NCBI RefSeq assembly: GCF_016598535.1
Contig: NZ_CP066779.1
Location: 6,171,786-6,235,785 of the forward strand
Length of the DNA: 64,000 nucleotides
Source: Rhodococcus sp. P-2
GTDB taxonomy: Bacteria > Actinomycetota > Actinomycetes > Mycobacteriales > Mycobacteriaceae
Direction of reading: 5' to 3'
The notes beneath the pieces were generated by a model. The model was not told the origin of the DNA and did no database searches. It was given only the letters and a program-made list of their open reading frames with translations. The number at the start of each line of letters is the position of its first letter. Within the stretch, counting starts at the first letter, position 1. This document shows, piece after piece, positions 15,609 to 24,711 of the stretch. A program made the translations under genes and the position numbers.

Positions 15609-16379
15609 TCAGGCAGTTTTGAGATGAGCGCCGAGGGCCGTGTTGTTGATCGTCCAAAACGACCAGCCGTCATGGCTCTCGGTGTCGCCTGAGATGTGAC
15701 CGGTGACGGCATTGGCGGCCGCCGTCGGATCGGGGAATCGGCGGCCTTCCATCGGTCCGCGCATGATCTCCACGACCTCGGTGGTTTCGTCGAAACGTCC
15801 GACCCAGCGGTAGCCATGGCAATCGGCCGTCATCTCGAGGCGATTGTCGACGACTTCGATCTCCTCGACACCGCTGGCGCGACGCTTCTTCGCGGCAACC
15901 GGCGACGTCTTGCGCTTGGTCGCAACCGGGGCCTCCACGTAAATGCTCGGATCCTTGACCGCGGCAAGACCCAACGCATCCCAGCGATCGTGACCGTGCA
16001 CCACGCGCCCACGCGGAATCGCGTGATGGCCGGTGCGATTACGTCCGGGGCTGTCCATGATCCACAGATCGACCTCGGCGCGGATGTCGTCGGCGACCTC
16101 GTTGGAGGGCAGCATGAAGAACTCGTGCGGATCGGCCGCCAGGTCGACGAACACCCAGAACTCGGAGCGCGTGTCGTCACTCTCGAGCGACTCGTCCTGA
16201 CGCCTGGCCTGCCAGTCTCCGTCGAGCTTCGATCGCACTCGAACGATGCGGCTGATGCCGTCTGCGCCCGTCACCTCGACGGGGTTACGACGCGAGTGAG
16301 TGAGACGGACAGCCTTGCCCCCACGCTGCGTAGCTTCGGAAATGAACGCATTGATGCCGCGGCTTGCGGTGTCTTCCAT
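15609..16379 (-). CDS. protein with nuclease-like N-terminus and RAMA-like C-terminus
   Basis: 256 residues, no named family that I can assign with certainty. Residues 1-135 (VRVRSKLDGDWQARR, then SEFWVFVDLA and EFFMLPSNEV) resemble PDDEXK-type nuclease folds found in small restriction-like proteins. A Lys/Arg-rich linker follows (KRKTSPVAAKKRRA). The last 75 residues end in RRFPDPTAAANAVTGHI and DGWSFWTI, the signature of the RAMA domain ('restriction enzyme adenine methylase associated'), which is proposed to bind modified DNA. The protein could therefore recognise DNA or its modification. No methylase, helicase or toxin gene lies beside it. Both domain calls are pattern recognition, not profile matches. 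Confidence 0.55.
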   Translation of the reverse strand: MEDTASRGINAFISEATQRGGKAVRLTHSRRNPVEVTGADGISRIVRVRSKLDGDWQARRQDESLESDDTRSEFWVFVDLAADPHEFFMLPSNEVADDIRAEVDLWIMDSPGRNRTGHHAIPRGRVVHGHDRWDALGLAAVKDPSIYVEAPVATKRKTSPVAAKKRRASGVEEIEVVDNRLEMTADCHGYRWVGRFDETTEVVEIMRGPMEGRRFPDPTAAANAVTGHISGDTESHDGWSFWTINNTALGAHLKTA

Positions 16380-16515
16380 GATCGACCTGTCTCGAGCGGG
16401 TACGCCCGCATCACCGGATCGGCATCGGGGTCGAGCATTGAACGAAATCCCGGCCTGTTCTTCGATCGTGTGGCCGGTCAGTACCTTCGACCTTACAGCG
16501 CAGACGACGGCCTGA

Positions 16516-17727
16516 CTACGGCGCCCGACGCTCGTTCCCAGAGGTCAGCAGTGCAATGTCCCCGTAAAGCGCCGCCCGGTGAGCGAACATCAGCTCTTCC
16601 ACACCGTCGAATTGGTCCCCGACGTAGTGCGTGTTTGCAGCCGAGAGTTCACGTGAACCGGAGCGCGCAAGTAGGTCGTCGATCCGGCTGTCGAGGCTCG
16701 CCGCATGCGCAACCGCGCGCTGCGAACTCAGCTGATCCTCGGCCCGTGCGACCAGGTCACCGATCCGCGCGAGGGCCGCAACGCGCTCGACCAACTGGTC
16801 CCAGACCGCGCCGAGCGCTTCCCGGCGCGAAGCGATTCCGGCTCGGGTTCCCTCGTCGCGTGCCAGTGCAACCGCGTCGTCCAACTCCGCAAGAATCGAA
16901 CGCAGCGCGACGGTGTCAACCGCGATCTGGGTGATCTCGTCGGCCAGATCGAGTTGGTTGCGTTGAATGACGAAGTGGTCGGAATGCCACGCGCTGGAAC
17001 TCTCGATCCGGTCGAACAGATTCCCGGCAAGGTAGAGCAGGGCGTCGTACTCACCGGCGCGTCCTTCGGGTTCTGAATCGACGAGTCCGTCGAGGACCTC
17101 GGCGATGCGTCTTCCGGCATCGGCGATGACTCCGGTTCCCTGAACTTTCCCGAACTGGGCGGCAAGTTTGTCGAGCGCAGCATTTCCGCTACTGGCCACG
17201 ACGCCGAGACCCACCGGCAGCTTGGCTGGGACCGGGGTGCGGGTGAGCCCGGCGAAAAGAGCCTCACGTTGCTCCACATCGAGATGCAGTCCGTCGCGGC
17301 GATCCTTGCGAATGGCACGGACGCTGCTCGCGAAGTGGCGATTGGAGTGCACGATCGCCGACCGCATCGACTGAACGCGCTTCTCGAGCGCCTGCACCCG
17401 CCGGTCGAGGACAACCTGAACCGGGCCGATACGGGTCGCGAGCAGCCGACGCCTGGTGCGGGCAAGTTCGTCGGTGAGATAACGCAACTCCGAGAAGCCG
17501 CCGATCTCCGGGAACGAACGTCCGATACTGCGACGGTTCGCCAGGATCGACCGAGTCGACTCGTCCGCATAACCACCGGCTATCAGCAGTGCGACGTCAT
17601 CGGACAACTCCGGCCGGTTCGACTCGACGGTCCCCGCCGCACACCACTCCCTGACCCGAGTGGAGATAAGCGTTCGGCGTTCGGTCACCGACGCCACGAC
17701 AAAGACGTCGTCAGTTCCGTCTGTCAT
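16516..17727 (-). CDS. helical protein of unknown function
   Basis: 403 residues; I do not recognise a family. The composition predicts almost entirely helix, with Arg/Glu/Ala-rich stretches that look like long coiled coils (RRRLLATRIGPVQVVLDRRV and on to about 160, then 250-360). There is a Gly/Val-rich break at about 165-195 (PVGLGVVASSGNAALD). No signal peptide, membrane segment or catalytic motif is visible. The ATG follows AGGAGG. It is divergent from the DUF5691 gene across 104 bases and lies 136 bases upstream of the RAMA-like gene on the same strand, so those two may share a transcript. Confidence 0.7.
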   Translation of the reverse strand: MTDGTDDVFVVASVTERRTLISTRVREWCAAGTVESNRPELSDDVALLIAGGYADESTRSILANRRSIGRSFPEIGGFSELRYLTDELARTRRRLLATRIGPVQVVLDRRVQALEKRVQSMRSAIVHSNRHFASSVRAIRKDRRDGLHLDVEQREALFAGLTRTPVPAKLPVGLGVVASSGNAALDKLAAQFGKVQGTGVIADAGRRIAEVLDGLVDSEPEGRAGEYDALLYLAGNLFDRIESSSAWHSDHFVIQRNQLDLADEITQIAVDTVALRSILAELDDAVALARDEGTRAGIASRREALGAVWDQLVERVAALARIGDLVARAEDQLSSQRAVAHAASLDSRIDDLLARSGSRELSAANTHYVGDQFDGVEELMFAHRAALYGDIALLTSGNERRAP

Positions 17728-17819
17728 CTCACGCCTCCTGGTGGTCGCCGGTTACCACTGTTCCAGAATCTGCCGACACGCGCCCGACCCCTGCGCCCGA
17801 GCACGACACACCCCTGCCA

Positions 17820-17825
17820 TACCGT
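17820..17825 (+). promoter_or_regulatory. -10 element for leaderless DUF5691 transcript
   Basis: TACCGT is followed by six bases and GTG at 17832. No ribosome-binding site is visible between them. Confidence 0.4.
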
Positions 17826-17831
17826 AGGCGG

Positions 17832-19178
17832 GTGACCTCCCTGCGATCAGACGCGCACGCAGGTCACTCGCGCGCATCAGCGACTGCTTCAGCGGTTCAA
17901 CCGCTACTTCCCGACCTCGCCATCGAACAACTTCAGTCCTTGTTGCACGTTCGTTCCTGGACTCTCGCGGAATGGTTCGCACTGGCCGACCGACACAGTT
18001 TCCTCGCGCCCGCGGCCAGTGTTCCGCTCTTCATGGAAGCCGCGTTGAAGTATCCCGAGCACCGCGAGGCGCTCCTTCGCCTCGCCGGTCGACGGGGGCA
18101 GTACCTGGCGGAACAGAATCCGGACTGGGCCCAGCTCCGGCGGATCGGGTCCCGCCGGGACGAGCTGTGGCTCTCGCCCGATCCGGACGACCGGACCGCC
18201 TGGTTCGATTACATACGTACGGTCGACCCGGAGTTGGCGAGCGAAGAACTCGAGATCGCCTGGGACGACGAGCCCACGGCAAACCGCCTGCATTTCCTCG
18301 ATCATCTCGACGTCGGACTGGGTGAACACGACTACACCATCCTCGAACGCGCACTCGACGATCCAGCCGTGCGGGTCCGTGAGCGCGCAATTCAACTACT
18401 ACGTCAACTCCCCCGATCACCGTTCGCCTCTCGCATGGTCACTCGGGCTCGGTCCTGGGTGCGGCTCGAGACGAAACCGTTGCGACCGCGCCTGGCCGTC
18501 CGTTTGCCCGGTTCACTCGACGACCTCGCATTTCGTGACGGCATCGAAGACGTCCACTACAAGAACAAGGGAATCCGGCGCTGGTGGCTGCGCCAAGTCG
18601 TGACTGCAACTCCGCTGACGCTGTGGGAATCGATGGCCGGTTCACCGCGCGACGCCCTCACTATCCCCATCGAGAAACAATGGCGTGACGTGATGATCGA
18701 ATCATGGACTGCTGCAACCGTTCTCCAGAAGAACACAGCGTGGGCTTCGGCCTTCCTGGAGAGGGACGGGCGCACGACCGACCGGAGAATCGTCGCCATC
18801 GCCGACCCACGCGAGCGCGTCGAGTACATAGTCGCCGGACACGCGGACGAGTACCTTCTGGGAGTCGACGGCAGCGCACTCCTCGACGGCATCGACCGTC
18901 CATGGCCGCTGGCCGTCGCCGAAAAATTGTTGAATGCCTTGGAAAACGAGGCGTTGGAGCACGCCGCGACAGGCGAGGACCTGGGCATCCACTCGCGGCA
19001 CAGCCACTTCTCCACCCTGCGAAGTGTGCAGGCTCGGTTCCCTTTCGAGGCGATACCACTGCTCCGCAGCGCCGCGTCCAGAACGAGCGACCCCGGCTGG
19101 CAACAAGCGTTCACCGACAGTGCGGTCAACATCGAGCAGCGTCGACTCCGCTTGGACGTCTTACGCTCTCACCGCTGA
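17832..19178 (+). CDS. DUF5691 family protein
   Basis: 448 residues. Recognised from the family core ALLRLAGRRGQYLAEQNPDW, then LELAWDDE-like and ERAIQLLRQLPRS repeats that suggest HEAT-like helices. DUF5691 genes usually sit with SWIM zinc-finger, MoxR ATPase, DUF5682 and VWA genes; none is present here, so this copy is orphaned. The N-terminus looks shorter than that of most members. GTG 17832 lies six bases after TACCGT, giving a probable leaderless start, and I found no family-like sequence upstream in any frame. Function unknown. Confidence 0.7.
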   Translation: MTSLRSDAHAGHSRASATASAVQPLLPDLAIEQLQSLLHVRSWTLAEWFALADRHSFLAPAASVPLFMEAALKYPEHREALLRLAGRRGQYLAEQNPDWAQLRRIGSRRDELWLSPDPDDRTAWFDYIRTVDPELASEELEIAWDDEPTANRLHFLDHLDVGLGEHDYTILERALDDPAVRVRERAIQLLRQLPRSPFASRMVTRARSWVRLETKPLRPRLAVRLPGSLDDLAFRDGIEDVHYKNKGIRRWWLRQVVTATPLTLWESMAGSPRDALTIPIEKQWRDVMIESWTAATVLQKNTAWASAFLERDGRTTDRRIVAIADPRERVEYIVAGHADEYLLGVDGSALLDGIDRPWPLAVAEKLLNALENEALEHAATGEDLGIHSRHSHFSTLRSVQARFPFEAIPLLRSAASRTSDPGWQQAFTDSAVNIEQRRLRLDVLRSHR

Positions 19179-19184
19179 ACGACG

Positions 19185-19218
19185 AAGGGTCGCACTCCGC
19201 GAACGGAATGCGACCCTT
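19185..19218. terminator. bidirectional terminator
   Basis: AAGGGTCGCA pairs with TGCGACCCTT, then one mismatch, then TCCG with CGGA around CGAA. It lies between convergent genes ending at 19178 and 19236. The outer A and T bases give a short T-run on both strands. Confidence 0.88.
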
Positions 19219-19235
19219 CTGTCGATCGTGAAAGA

Positions 19236-20366
19236 TCAGACGACGCTGACCATCTCGTGATCAGCCACGCCGGCGGCCAACACCCGGAGATGGTCTTCGG
19301 TGCTGCCGAGGGTGTGCTCGATGGCGACGAGGCGACTCACGTAATGACCCACCGGGTATTCGGCGGTCATTCCGATACCACCGTGCATCTGGATGGCCTC
19401 TTGACCGATGAGCCGAGCCGAACGCCCGATCTGCAACTTCACCCGCGAAGCGATCACCGGATCCACGACGCCGTCGGCAAGGGACATCGTTGCGTACAGA
19501 CTCATGCTGCGCGCCAACTCGAGCGAGACGTACAGATCGGCGGCACGATGCGTCAATGTCTGGAACTTTGCGAGCGGAACACCGAATTGCTTACGCGTCT
19601 TGAGGTATTCGGTGGTCAGACGCAGCGCCTCTTCCATTGCTCCGACAGCCTCGGCGCACAGAGCAGCCTGATCACGGATCTGTGCGGCCTGGATCAGCGC
19701 GGAAGCGTCTCCGCCCTCACCGAGCGCTTCGGCCGGAGTATCGGTGAACTCGATCTGCGCCCCGCGCAAACCGTCGTGAGTGGCGAAGGACTTGCGTACC
19801 AAGCCCGAGGCATCACTCTTGACGAGGAACAGTCCGACGCCGCCATCCGGGAGCGCAGCGCTCACGACGAGGATGTCCGCCGTCGCGCCGTGCCCGACCG
19901 GATTCTTGATGCCGGTGACGGTCCAGCCGCCGTCGACCTGGGCCGCCGCGGTGGCCCGTTCGGTTGCCGGCCAACGGATTCCGGGTTCCTGATCGGCGAA
20001 GGCGAGGAACGTGGCGCCCTCGGACACTCCGGGAAGAATCGACGAGCGCTGCTCTGCACTGCCGCCTTCGGCTATGAGCCCGCCCGGCGTCACGACCGCG
20101 TCGAGTAACGGTTCGGGTGCCAAGCGTCGACCGATCTCGGTCATGACCGCGCCGATTTCCACCGGGCCCGCGTCCATGCCGCCGTCGTCCTCGGAGAACG
20201 TCAGGCCAAGCAGGCCGACCTCGGCCAACTGCTTCCAGACCTGCGGGCTCCACCCTGGATCGGAGTCGATGATCGCGTTGCGCTTCTCGGCGTCGTAGCT
20301 ACGCGCGAGGAGGTCCTTGGTGGTGTCGCGGAGAAGCTTCTGCTCGTCGTTCAGTTCGAAGTCCAT
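19236..20366 (-). CDS. acyl-CoA dehydrogenase (FadE), second of a pair
   Basis: 376 residues from the ATG at 20366, which has GAGG six bases upstream. An in-frame GTG at 20378 overlaps the stop of the preceding gene (GTGA). The protein has the N-terminal helical domain (DFELNDEQKLLRDTTKDLLA), a middle beta domain (VTGIKNPVGHGATADILVVS) and the C-terminal helical domain (QMHGGIGMTAEYPVGHYVSR). The FAD/substrate segment reads AIEHTLGSTEDHLR, which departs from the usual IYEGTSQIQR. Paired FadE genes often encode alpha2-beta2 enzymes in which each subunit lacks part of the active site, as for steroid side-chain dehydrogenases. The substrate is unknown. Confidence 0.88.
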   Translation of the reverse strand: MDFELNDEQKLLRDTTKDLLARSYDAEKRNAIIDSDPGWSPQVWKQLAEVGLLGLTFSEDDGGMDAGPVEIGAVMTEIGRRLAPEPLLDAVVTPGGLIAEGGSAEQRSSILPGVSEGATFLAFADQEPGIRWPATERATAAAQVDGGWTVTGIKNPVGHGATADILVVSAALPDGGVGLFLVKSDASGLVRKSFATHDGLRGAQIEFTDTPAEALGEGGDASALIQAAQIRDQAALCAEAVGAMEEALRLTTEYLKTRKQFGVPLAKFQTLTHRAADLYVSLELARSMSLYATMSLADGVVDPVIASRVKLQIGRSARLIGQEAIQMHGGIGMTAEYPVGHYVSRLVAIEHTLGSTEDHLRVLAAGVADHEMVSVV

Positions 20367-20374
20367 GCCACGCC

Positions 20375-21550
20375 TCACAATCCGAGGATCGAGGAGGCGA
20401 TGATGCTTCGCTGCACTTCGCTCGATCCGCTGTAGATGGATACCTTGCGGTAGTTCAGGTACGTCGGGGCAGTGTGCTGCGCCCAGCTCGCGGAGGCGAT
20501 GTCGCTGCCCGCGTCGTACGGCAGTGAATCAGGGCCGGCCACGTCCATCAGCAGTTCGACGCTCGCCTGCTGCAATTCGGAGCCACGAAGCTTCAGCAGC
20601 GACGACGCCGGGTTCGGCTGGCCGTCAGCGGAACTGGCGACCACCCGGAGCTGAGTGAGCTCGAGAGCAAGCAGTTCGTTTTCGAGTTCGGCGAGACGGG
20701 CGGCGAAGAGCGGATCTTCGAGCAGTGTTCCGTTACCGACCTTGACCTCGGCAGCGCGGGCCTTGGCCTGTGCCAGCCGAACCTTCGAGAAACCGACGCG
20801 CGTGACACCGGTGCGCTCGTTGCCGAGCAGGAACTTGGCGTAGCCCCAGCCCTGGTTCTCTTCACCGACCAGGTTCTCTCCCGGCACACGGACGTCCTCG
20901 AAGAACACTTCGTTGACCTCGTAGCCGCCGTCGATCAGCTTGATCGGGCGGACCGTGACGCCAGGCGTCTTCAGATCGACAAGGATGAACGAGATGCCGG
21001 CCTGACGCTTCGGCGCATCGGGATTGGTTCGCACGAGGCAGAAGATCCAGTCGGCGTACTGTCCCAGCGTCGTCCAGGTCTTCTGACCGTTGATGACCCA
21101 GTCGTCTCCGTCGCGGACCGCGCGGGTCTTGAGCGACGCGAGATCGGAGCCGGCCTCGGGCTCGGAGAATCCCTGGCACCACCAGATGTCGAGGTTCGCA
21201 GTGGCCGGAAGGAACTTCTCCTTCTGCTCCTGCGAGCCGAAGGCCGCGATAACCGGACCAACCATGTTGGCGTTGAATGCCAACGGTTCGGGGACCGACG
21301 CTAGCTGCAACTCGTCGAGCCAGATGTTGTGCTGGACCGGGGTCCAGTCCTTGCCGCCCCACTCGACCGGCCAGTGCGGTACCGCCAGACCGTGAGCGTT
21401 GAGGATCTGCTGCGCCTCGACCATACGGTCGCGCCCCAATTCCTCGCCGTGGGCGTACGCCTCCCTGATGTCCGCGGGGATTTGCGTACGGAAGAACGTC
21501 CGCATCTCGTCGCGGAACGCTAGTTCCTCGTCGGTCAATGCCAGGTTCAT
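20375..21550 (-). CDS. acyl-CoA dehydrogenase (FadE), first of a pair
   Basis: 391 residues from the ATG at 21550, which has GAAGGA six bases upstream. It has the typical segments LTDEELAFRDEMRTFFRTQI, WWCQGFSEPEAGSDLAS (flavin site), DDWVINGQKTWTT and NERTGVTRVGFSK. The end reads RKVSIYSGSSEVQRSIIA. In medium-chain enzymes the base is the Glu of YEG; here it is Ser, so the catalytic base must be elsewhere or in the partner subunit. Four bases overlap the alternative start of the next FadE. The two probably form one heteromeric dehydrogenase in beta-oxidation of an unusual acyl-CoA. Confidence 0.88.
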   Translation of the reverse strand: MNLALTDEELAFRDEMRTFFRTQIPADIREAYAHGEELGRDRMVEAQQILNAHGLAVPHWPVEWGGKDWTPVQHNIWLDELQLASVPEPLAFNANMVGPVIAAFGSQEQKEKFLPATANLDIWWCQGFSEPEAGSDLASLKTRAVRDGDDWVINGQKTWTTLGQYADWIFCLVRTNPDAPKRQAGISFILVDLKTPGVTVRPIKLIDGGYEVNEVFFEDVRVPGENLVGEENQGWGYAKFLLGNERTGVTRVGFSKVRLAQAKARAAEVKVGNGTLLEDPLFAARLAELENELLALELTQLRVVASSADGQPNPASSLLKLRGSELQQASVELLMDVAGPDSLPYDAGSDIASASWAQHTAPTYLNYRKVSIYSGSSEVQRSIIASSILGL

Positions 21551-21657
21551 CGGGATTCCTTCGCACTCGAAACCGGATTCATGTTCGGTTCGACCGTACC
21601 CCGACGATCCTGGAGGCGGAACAGGTACCGCGAAAGACGGCACTCAGGGCCGAGTTG

Positions 21658-22104
21658 CTACACGGTTTTGAGGACCAACAGGTAACCCCCGCCCGCGGCG
21701 TCGATGCTCGTCTCGACGTTCAGCGACGGAGCCAGTCGCGACAACCGGTCGATCAACCAGTCCGACGCTTCCTGGGCATCGTCTTTGCCCGGGCAACGAG
21801 CGACGGCGACGCGACCACCCTTGCGCTCGAGCTGCTCGACGACCCCGATGATCGGAGCGGGATCCACGACGAACAACCGATCCGGCCATTCCACAACAGG
21901 TTTGACCGCACCCTTCTTGGTGTTACATGCGCGGTGCGCCAAGCGTTCGACACCACCTTTGGTCTTGCCACCCTTTTTCGCGGTGTTGATGCTGTCGATG
22001 CTCGGGCCGCGCGGATCGTTGACGGACATGTCGGGATCGACCGGTTCGTCACACAGCCAGCAGCGCCAGGATTCACGTTCGCCGACTTCTTGAAGGGTGC
22101 TCAT
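21658..22104 (-). CDS. HNH-like zinc-finger protein
   Basis: 148 residues. CWLCDEP near the N-terminus and LAHRACNTKKG about 45 residues later form a CxxC...HxxCN pair, the metal frame of HNH nucleases. The usual DHI(V/I)P catalytic stretch is replaced by PSIDSINTAKK, so activity is doubtful. The C-terminal half (RVAVARCPGKDDAQEASDWL) is a separate small domain. The start ATG 22104 was chosen for homology-like content; the frame is open upstream through a terminator hairpin. The function is unknown. Confidence 0.65.
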   Translation of the reverse strand: MSTLQEVGERESWRCWLCDEPVDPDMSVNDPRGPSIDSINTAKKGGKTKGGVERLAHRACNTKKGAVKPVVEWPDRLFVVDPAPIIGVVEQLERKGGRVAVARCPGKDDAQEASDWLIDRLSRLAPSLNVETSIDAAGGGYLLVLKTV

Positions 22105-22116
22105 GTGGCAACGGTA

Positions 22117-22160
22117 CCGTGCGCACTTTCGGGTGTTTCCGCTGCCGAAAGTGCGCACGG
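22117..22160 (-). terminator. terminator of the MacB-type ABC operon
   Basis: A perfect 16-base stem (CCGTGCGCACTTTCGG at 22117-22132, CCGAAAGTGCGCACGG at 22145-22160) with a 12-base loop. It lies 12 bases downstream of the permease stop on the minus strand. No T-run follows. It also separates this operon from the HNH-like gene, whose start is 12 bases further. Confidence 0.85.
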
Positions 22161-22172
22161 GGGCCGAAGGCC

Positions 22173-24707
22173 CTACATATCTGCAATCGCCTCCAGCGGC
22201 TTCGTCTTGGCCGCTCGGTTGGCCGGCCACAGTGCGGCCAACACACCGACCACACCCGAGCCGATCAGCATCCCGACAACCTGACCCCACGGGATCGTGA
22301 TCTTGTCGAGGCCCTGATCCGCGAGAGTGCTCACGAAAGCCCAACCGAACGCGATGCCGAGAACAACTCCGACCGCTGCGCCGTACACCGCAATGAGCAC
22401 CGATTCGAGATAGATCGTTCGCCGCATCTGTCCGCGCTGCATGCCGACGGCTCGCAGCATTCCGATTTCTCGTCGCCGCTCGACCACCGACAGCGCCAAG
22501 GTGTTGATGATGCCCAGGATTGCGATCACGACCGCAAGTGCAAGCAGTCCGTAGAGGATCGCCAACAACGTGTTGATCTGTTGCCCCTGAGTTCCCTTGA
22601 ACTCCTCACGATCCTGCACCTGGACGACGACGTACTTCTCCGTGGCCGTTTCGAGTTCGGATCGCAGCGTGGTCAGATCCGCGCCGGGCTGCGCCTTCAC
22701 CAGCACCACGAAGTCCGGCAGGCTCTCCGCCGGCATCAGCTTCCGGTACGCCTCGTCCGAGACGATCCACGAACCGATCAGCTGGTTGTCCTCGAAGACT
22801 CCCGCGACAACCGTCTGGTACTCGACGCCGCCGGGACCGGTCAACGTCTGAGTCGAGCCCACAGTCCAACCCTTGTCGTCCGCAGTCGACTTCGAGACGA
22901 GCATGTTGTTGCCGGTCAGATCGACCGTGCCCTCGAGAATCTTGTACTCGAGCACGCCTTCGATCGGTCCGTCGAACGAAGCGCCCTGCTCGTCCTCGCC
23001 GTCGACCTTCGCACGCACTCCGTGCAACGACGTCGCGCTCTGCACGTCGGGCACCTGTCGGACTGCGTCGGCCGCACCCCGCGGCACGCCGATCGCGTTG
23101 GGGCCGGTCAGGATGTAGTCGGCCGAGACACCCACGTCCACAAGAGCATTGATGCTCGCCTTGGCCGAAGATCCGAACACTCCGATGACCGTCACCAGCA
23201 TCAGACCGAGAGTCAACGCGAATGCCGTTGCAGCCGTACGGCGGGGATTGCGCACTGCATTGGTACGAGCCAGCCGCCCGATGGCGCCGAACGGCTTGGC
23301 GAACACGGCACCGAGCGCGCCGACGATCGGCCGCGACAGGGCCGGAGCACCGAGAAGAACCGCGATGATCAACGAGAACGCACCGAGCCCGACGATCAGA
23401 GCCGCGCCGCCACCGGTACCGCGAGAGCCGAATACGAGCAGTGCCACACCGATCACGCCGAGAATCGCACCGATCAGCGTCCGCACCCGCAATGAGTCGC
23501 CGGTCGAGGCGAACTCCTCACGCATGGCCGCTACCGGCGGGATCTTCGACGCACGACGAGCCGGGGCATAAGCGCTGAGCGTCGTGACGACGACGCCGAC
23601 CACCAACGCGACGATGATCGTGCGGGCACCCACCTGGAGCGGGCCCTCGGGCAGACCGACGTCGAACGTGTTGAGCAGACTGCGCAGTCCGTAGGCGAGA
23701 CCGATGCCGCCGAGCAGACCGATGATGCTGCCGATGAGTCCGACCACGAGCGCCTCGGTGACCACCGAGCGGCCGACCTGCGCCCGGCTCGCACCGATCG
23801 CACGCAGCAGCGCCAGCTCACGAAGGCGCTGGGCCACGATCATCGAGAAGGTGTTGTAGATGATGAACGTGCCGACGAGCAGAGCAATCGCACCGAACGC
23901 CAACAGGAAGTAGTTGATGAAGCTCAGCGCCGAGTCGACCTCCGCCTTGGTTTCCTCGCGAACCTCGTCACCGGTCTGCACCTTGAGATCGGGGAAAACC
24001 TGCTCGACGCGTTGCTGCAGTTCCGTCTGGGACACGCCGTTGCCCGCGACGTCGATGTACTCGACATGTTGGCCGTCGGTGAAGAGTCCACGGGCCTGCT
24101 CGTCGGTGAAGAGCGCGCCGATGAATCCACCGGTGTCACTACCGGCGCCCTCGTAGATGCCGGACAACGTCACGTCCACGATTCCGCGGGCCGGTGCCAG
24201 AACCTTGGCGGAGTCCCCCACCTTCAGCCCGGCTCGCTCGGCGGCGCTGGTGTTGAGCGCCACCTGGCCGGTCTGCGTCGGAGGCGCGCCTTCGACGAAG
24301 GTGTCGGGTTCGGCAATCGCCTGGCCGGGCGGCAGGTAGGACTGACCGATACTCGGCGCGCCGCCGGTCTGAACAGCGCCGCCGTCTGCATTGATCAGGA
24401 CGATCTGCCCGCTGACGGCCGGAGCTACCGCTCGGACACCGTCGACTGCGGCAAGTTTGTCGACATCCTCGACCGGAACGCCGCTGGTGTTGCGCTCTTC
24501 CATCGATACCCGGACGTCGACGCCCTGGGCGGTGTTCTCGAAGATCGAATCGAAAGTCTTCTGGAGGGTGTCGGTGAAAACGAACGAACCCGCGACAAAA
24601 GCCGTGCCCAGCACCACGGACAGAACCGTCAGCGCAAGTCGCACCTTGTGTGCCGCCAAGTTGCGCAGGGAAACCTTGCGCATCGGCGAGTTACTTACCG
24701 AAGCCAT
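22173..24707 (-). CDS. ABC transporter permease, FtsX/MacB type
   Basis: 844 residues with two FtsX-like membrane units. After a short cytoplasmic start and a first helix (KVRLALTVLSVVLGTAFVAG) comes a large extracytoplasmic domain (40-260), then three helices near 265-385. A central helix pair, a second extracytoplasmic domain (520-700) and a final three-helix unit ending KPLEAIADM follow. This is the duplicated permease found with MacB-like ATPases that move lipoproteins, peptides or drugs across the envelope by mechanotransmission. It lies four bases behind the ATPase gene. Substrate unknown. Confidence 0.9.
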   Translation of the reverse strand: MASVSNSPMRKVSLRNLAAHKVRLALTVLSVVLGTAFVAGSFVFTDTLQKTFDSIFENTAQGVDVRVSMEERNTSGVPVEDVDKLAAVDGVRAVAPAVSGQIVLINADGGAVQTGGAPSIGQSYLPPGQAIAEPDTFVEGAPPTQTGQVALNTSAAERAGLKVGDSAKVLAPARGIVDVTLSGIYEGAGSDTGGFIGALFTDEQARGLFTDGQHVEYIDVAGNGVSQTELQQRVEQVFPDLKVQTGDEVREETKAEVDSALSFINYFLLAFGAIALLVGTFIIYNTFSMIVAQRLRELALLRAIGASRAQVGRSVVTEALVVGLIGSIIGLLGGIGLAYGLRSLLNTFDVGLPEGPLQVGARTIIVALVVGVVVTTLSAYAPARRASKIPPVAAMREEFASTGDSLRVRTLIGAILGVIGVALLVFGSRGTGGGAALIVGLGAFSLIIAVLLGAPALSRPIVGALGAVFAKPFGAIGRLARTNAVRNPRRTAATAFALTLGLMLVTVIGVFGSSAKASINALVDVGVSADYILTGPNAIGVPRGAADAVRQVPDVQSATSLHGVRAKVDGEDEQGASFDGPIEGVLEYKILEGTVDLTGNNMLVSKSTADDKGWTVGSTQTLTGPGGVEYQTVVAGVFEDNQLIGSWIVSDEAYRKLMPAESLPDFVVLVKAQPGADLTTLRSELETATEKYVVVQVQDREEFKGTQGQQINTLLAILYGLLALAVVIAILGIINTLALSVVERRREIGMLRAVGMQRGQMRRTIYLESVLIAVYGAAVGVVLGIAFGWAFVSTLADQGLDKITIPWGQVVGMLIGSGVVGVLAALWPANRAAKTKPLEAIADM

Positions 24708-24711
24708 GTGC

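Noticed and set aside
22119-23495. Long plus-strand open frame opposite the ABC permease
   Set aside because: It is an antisense shadow with Arg/His-rich sequence and no domain.
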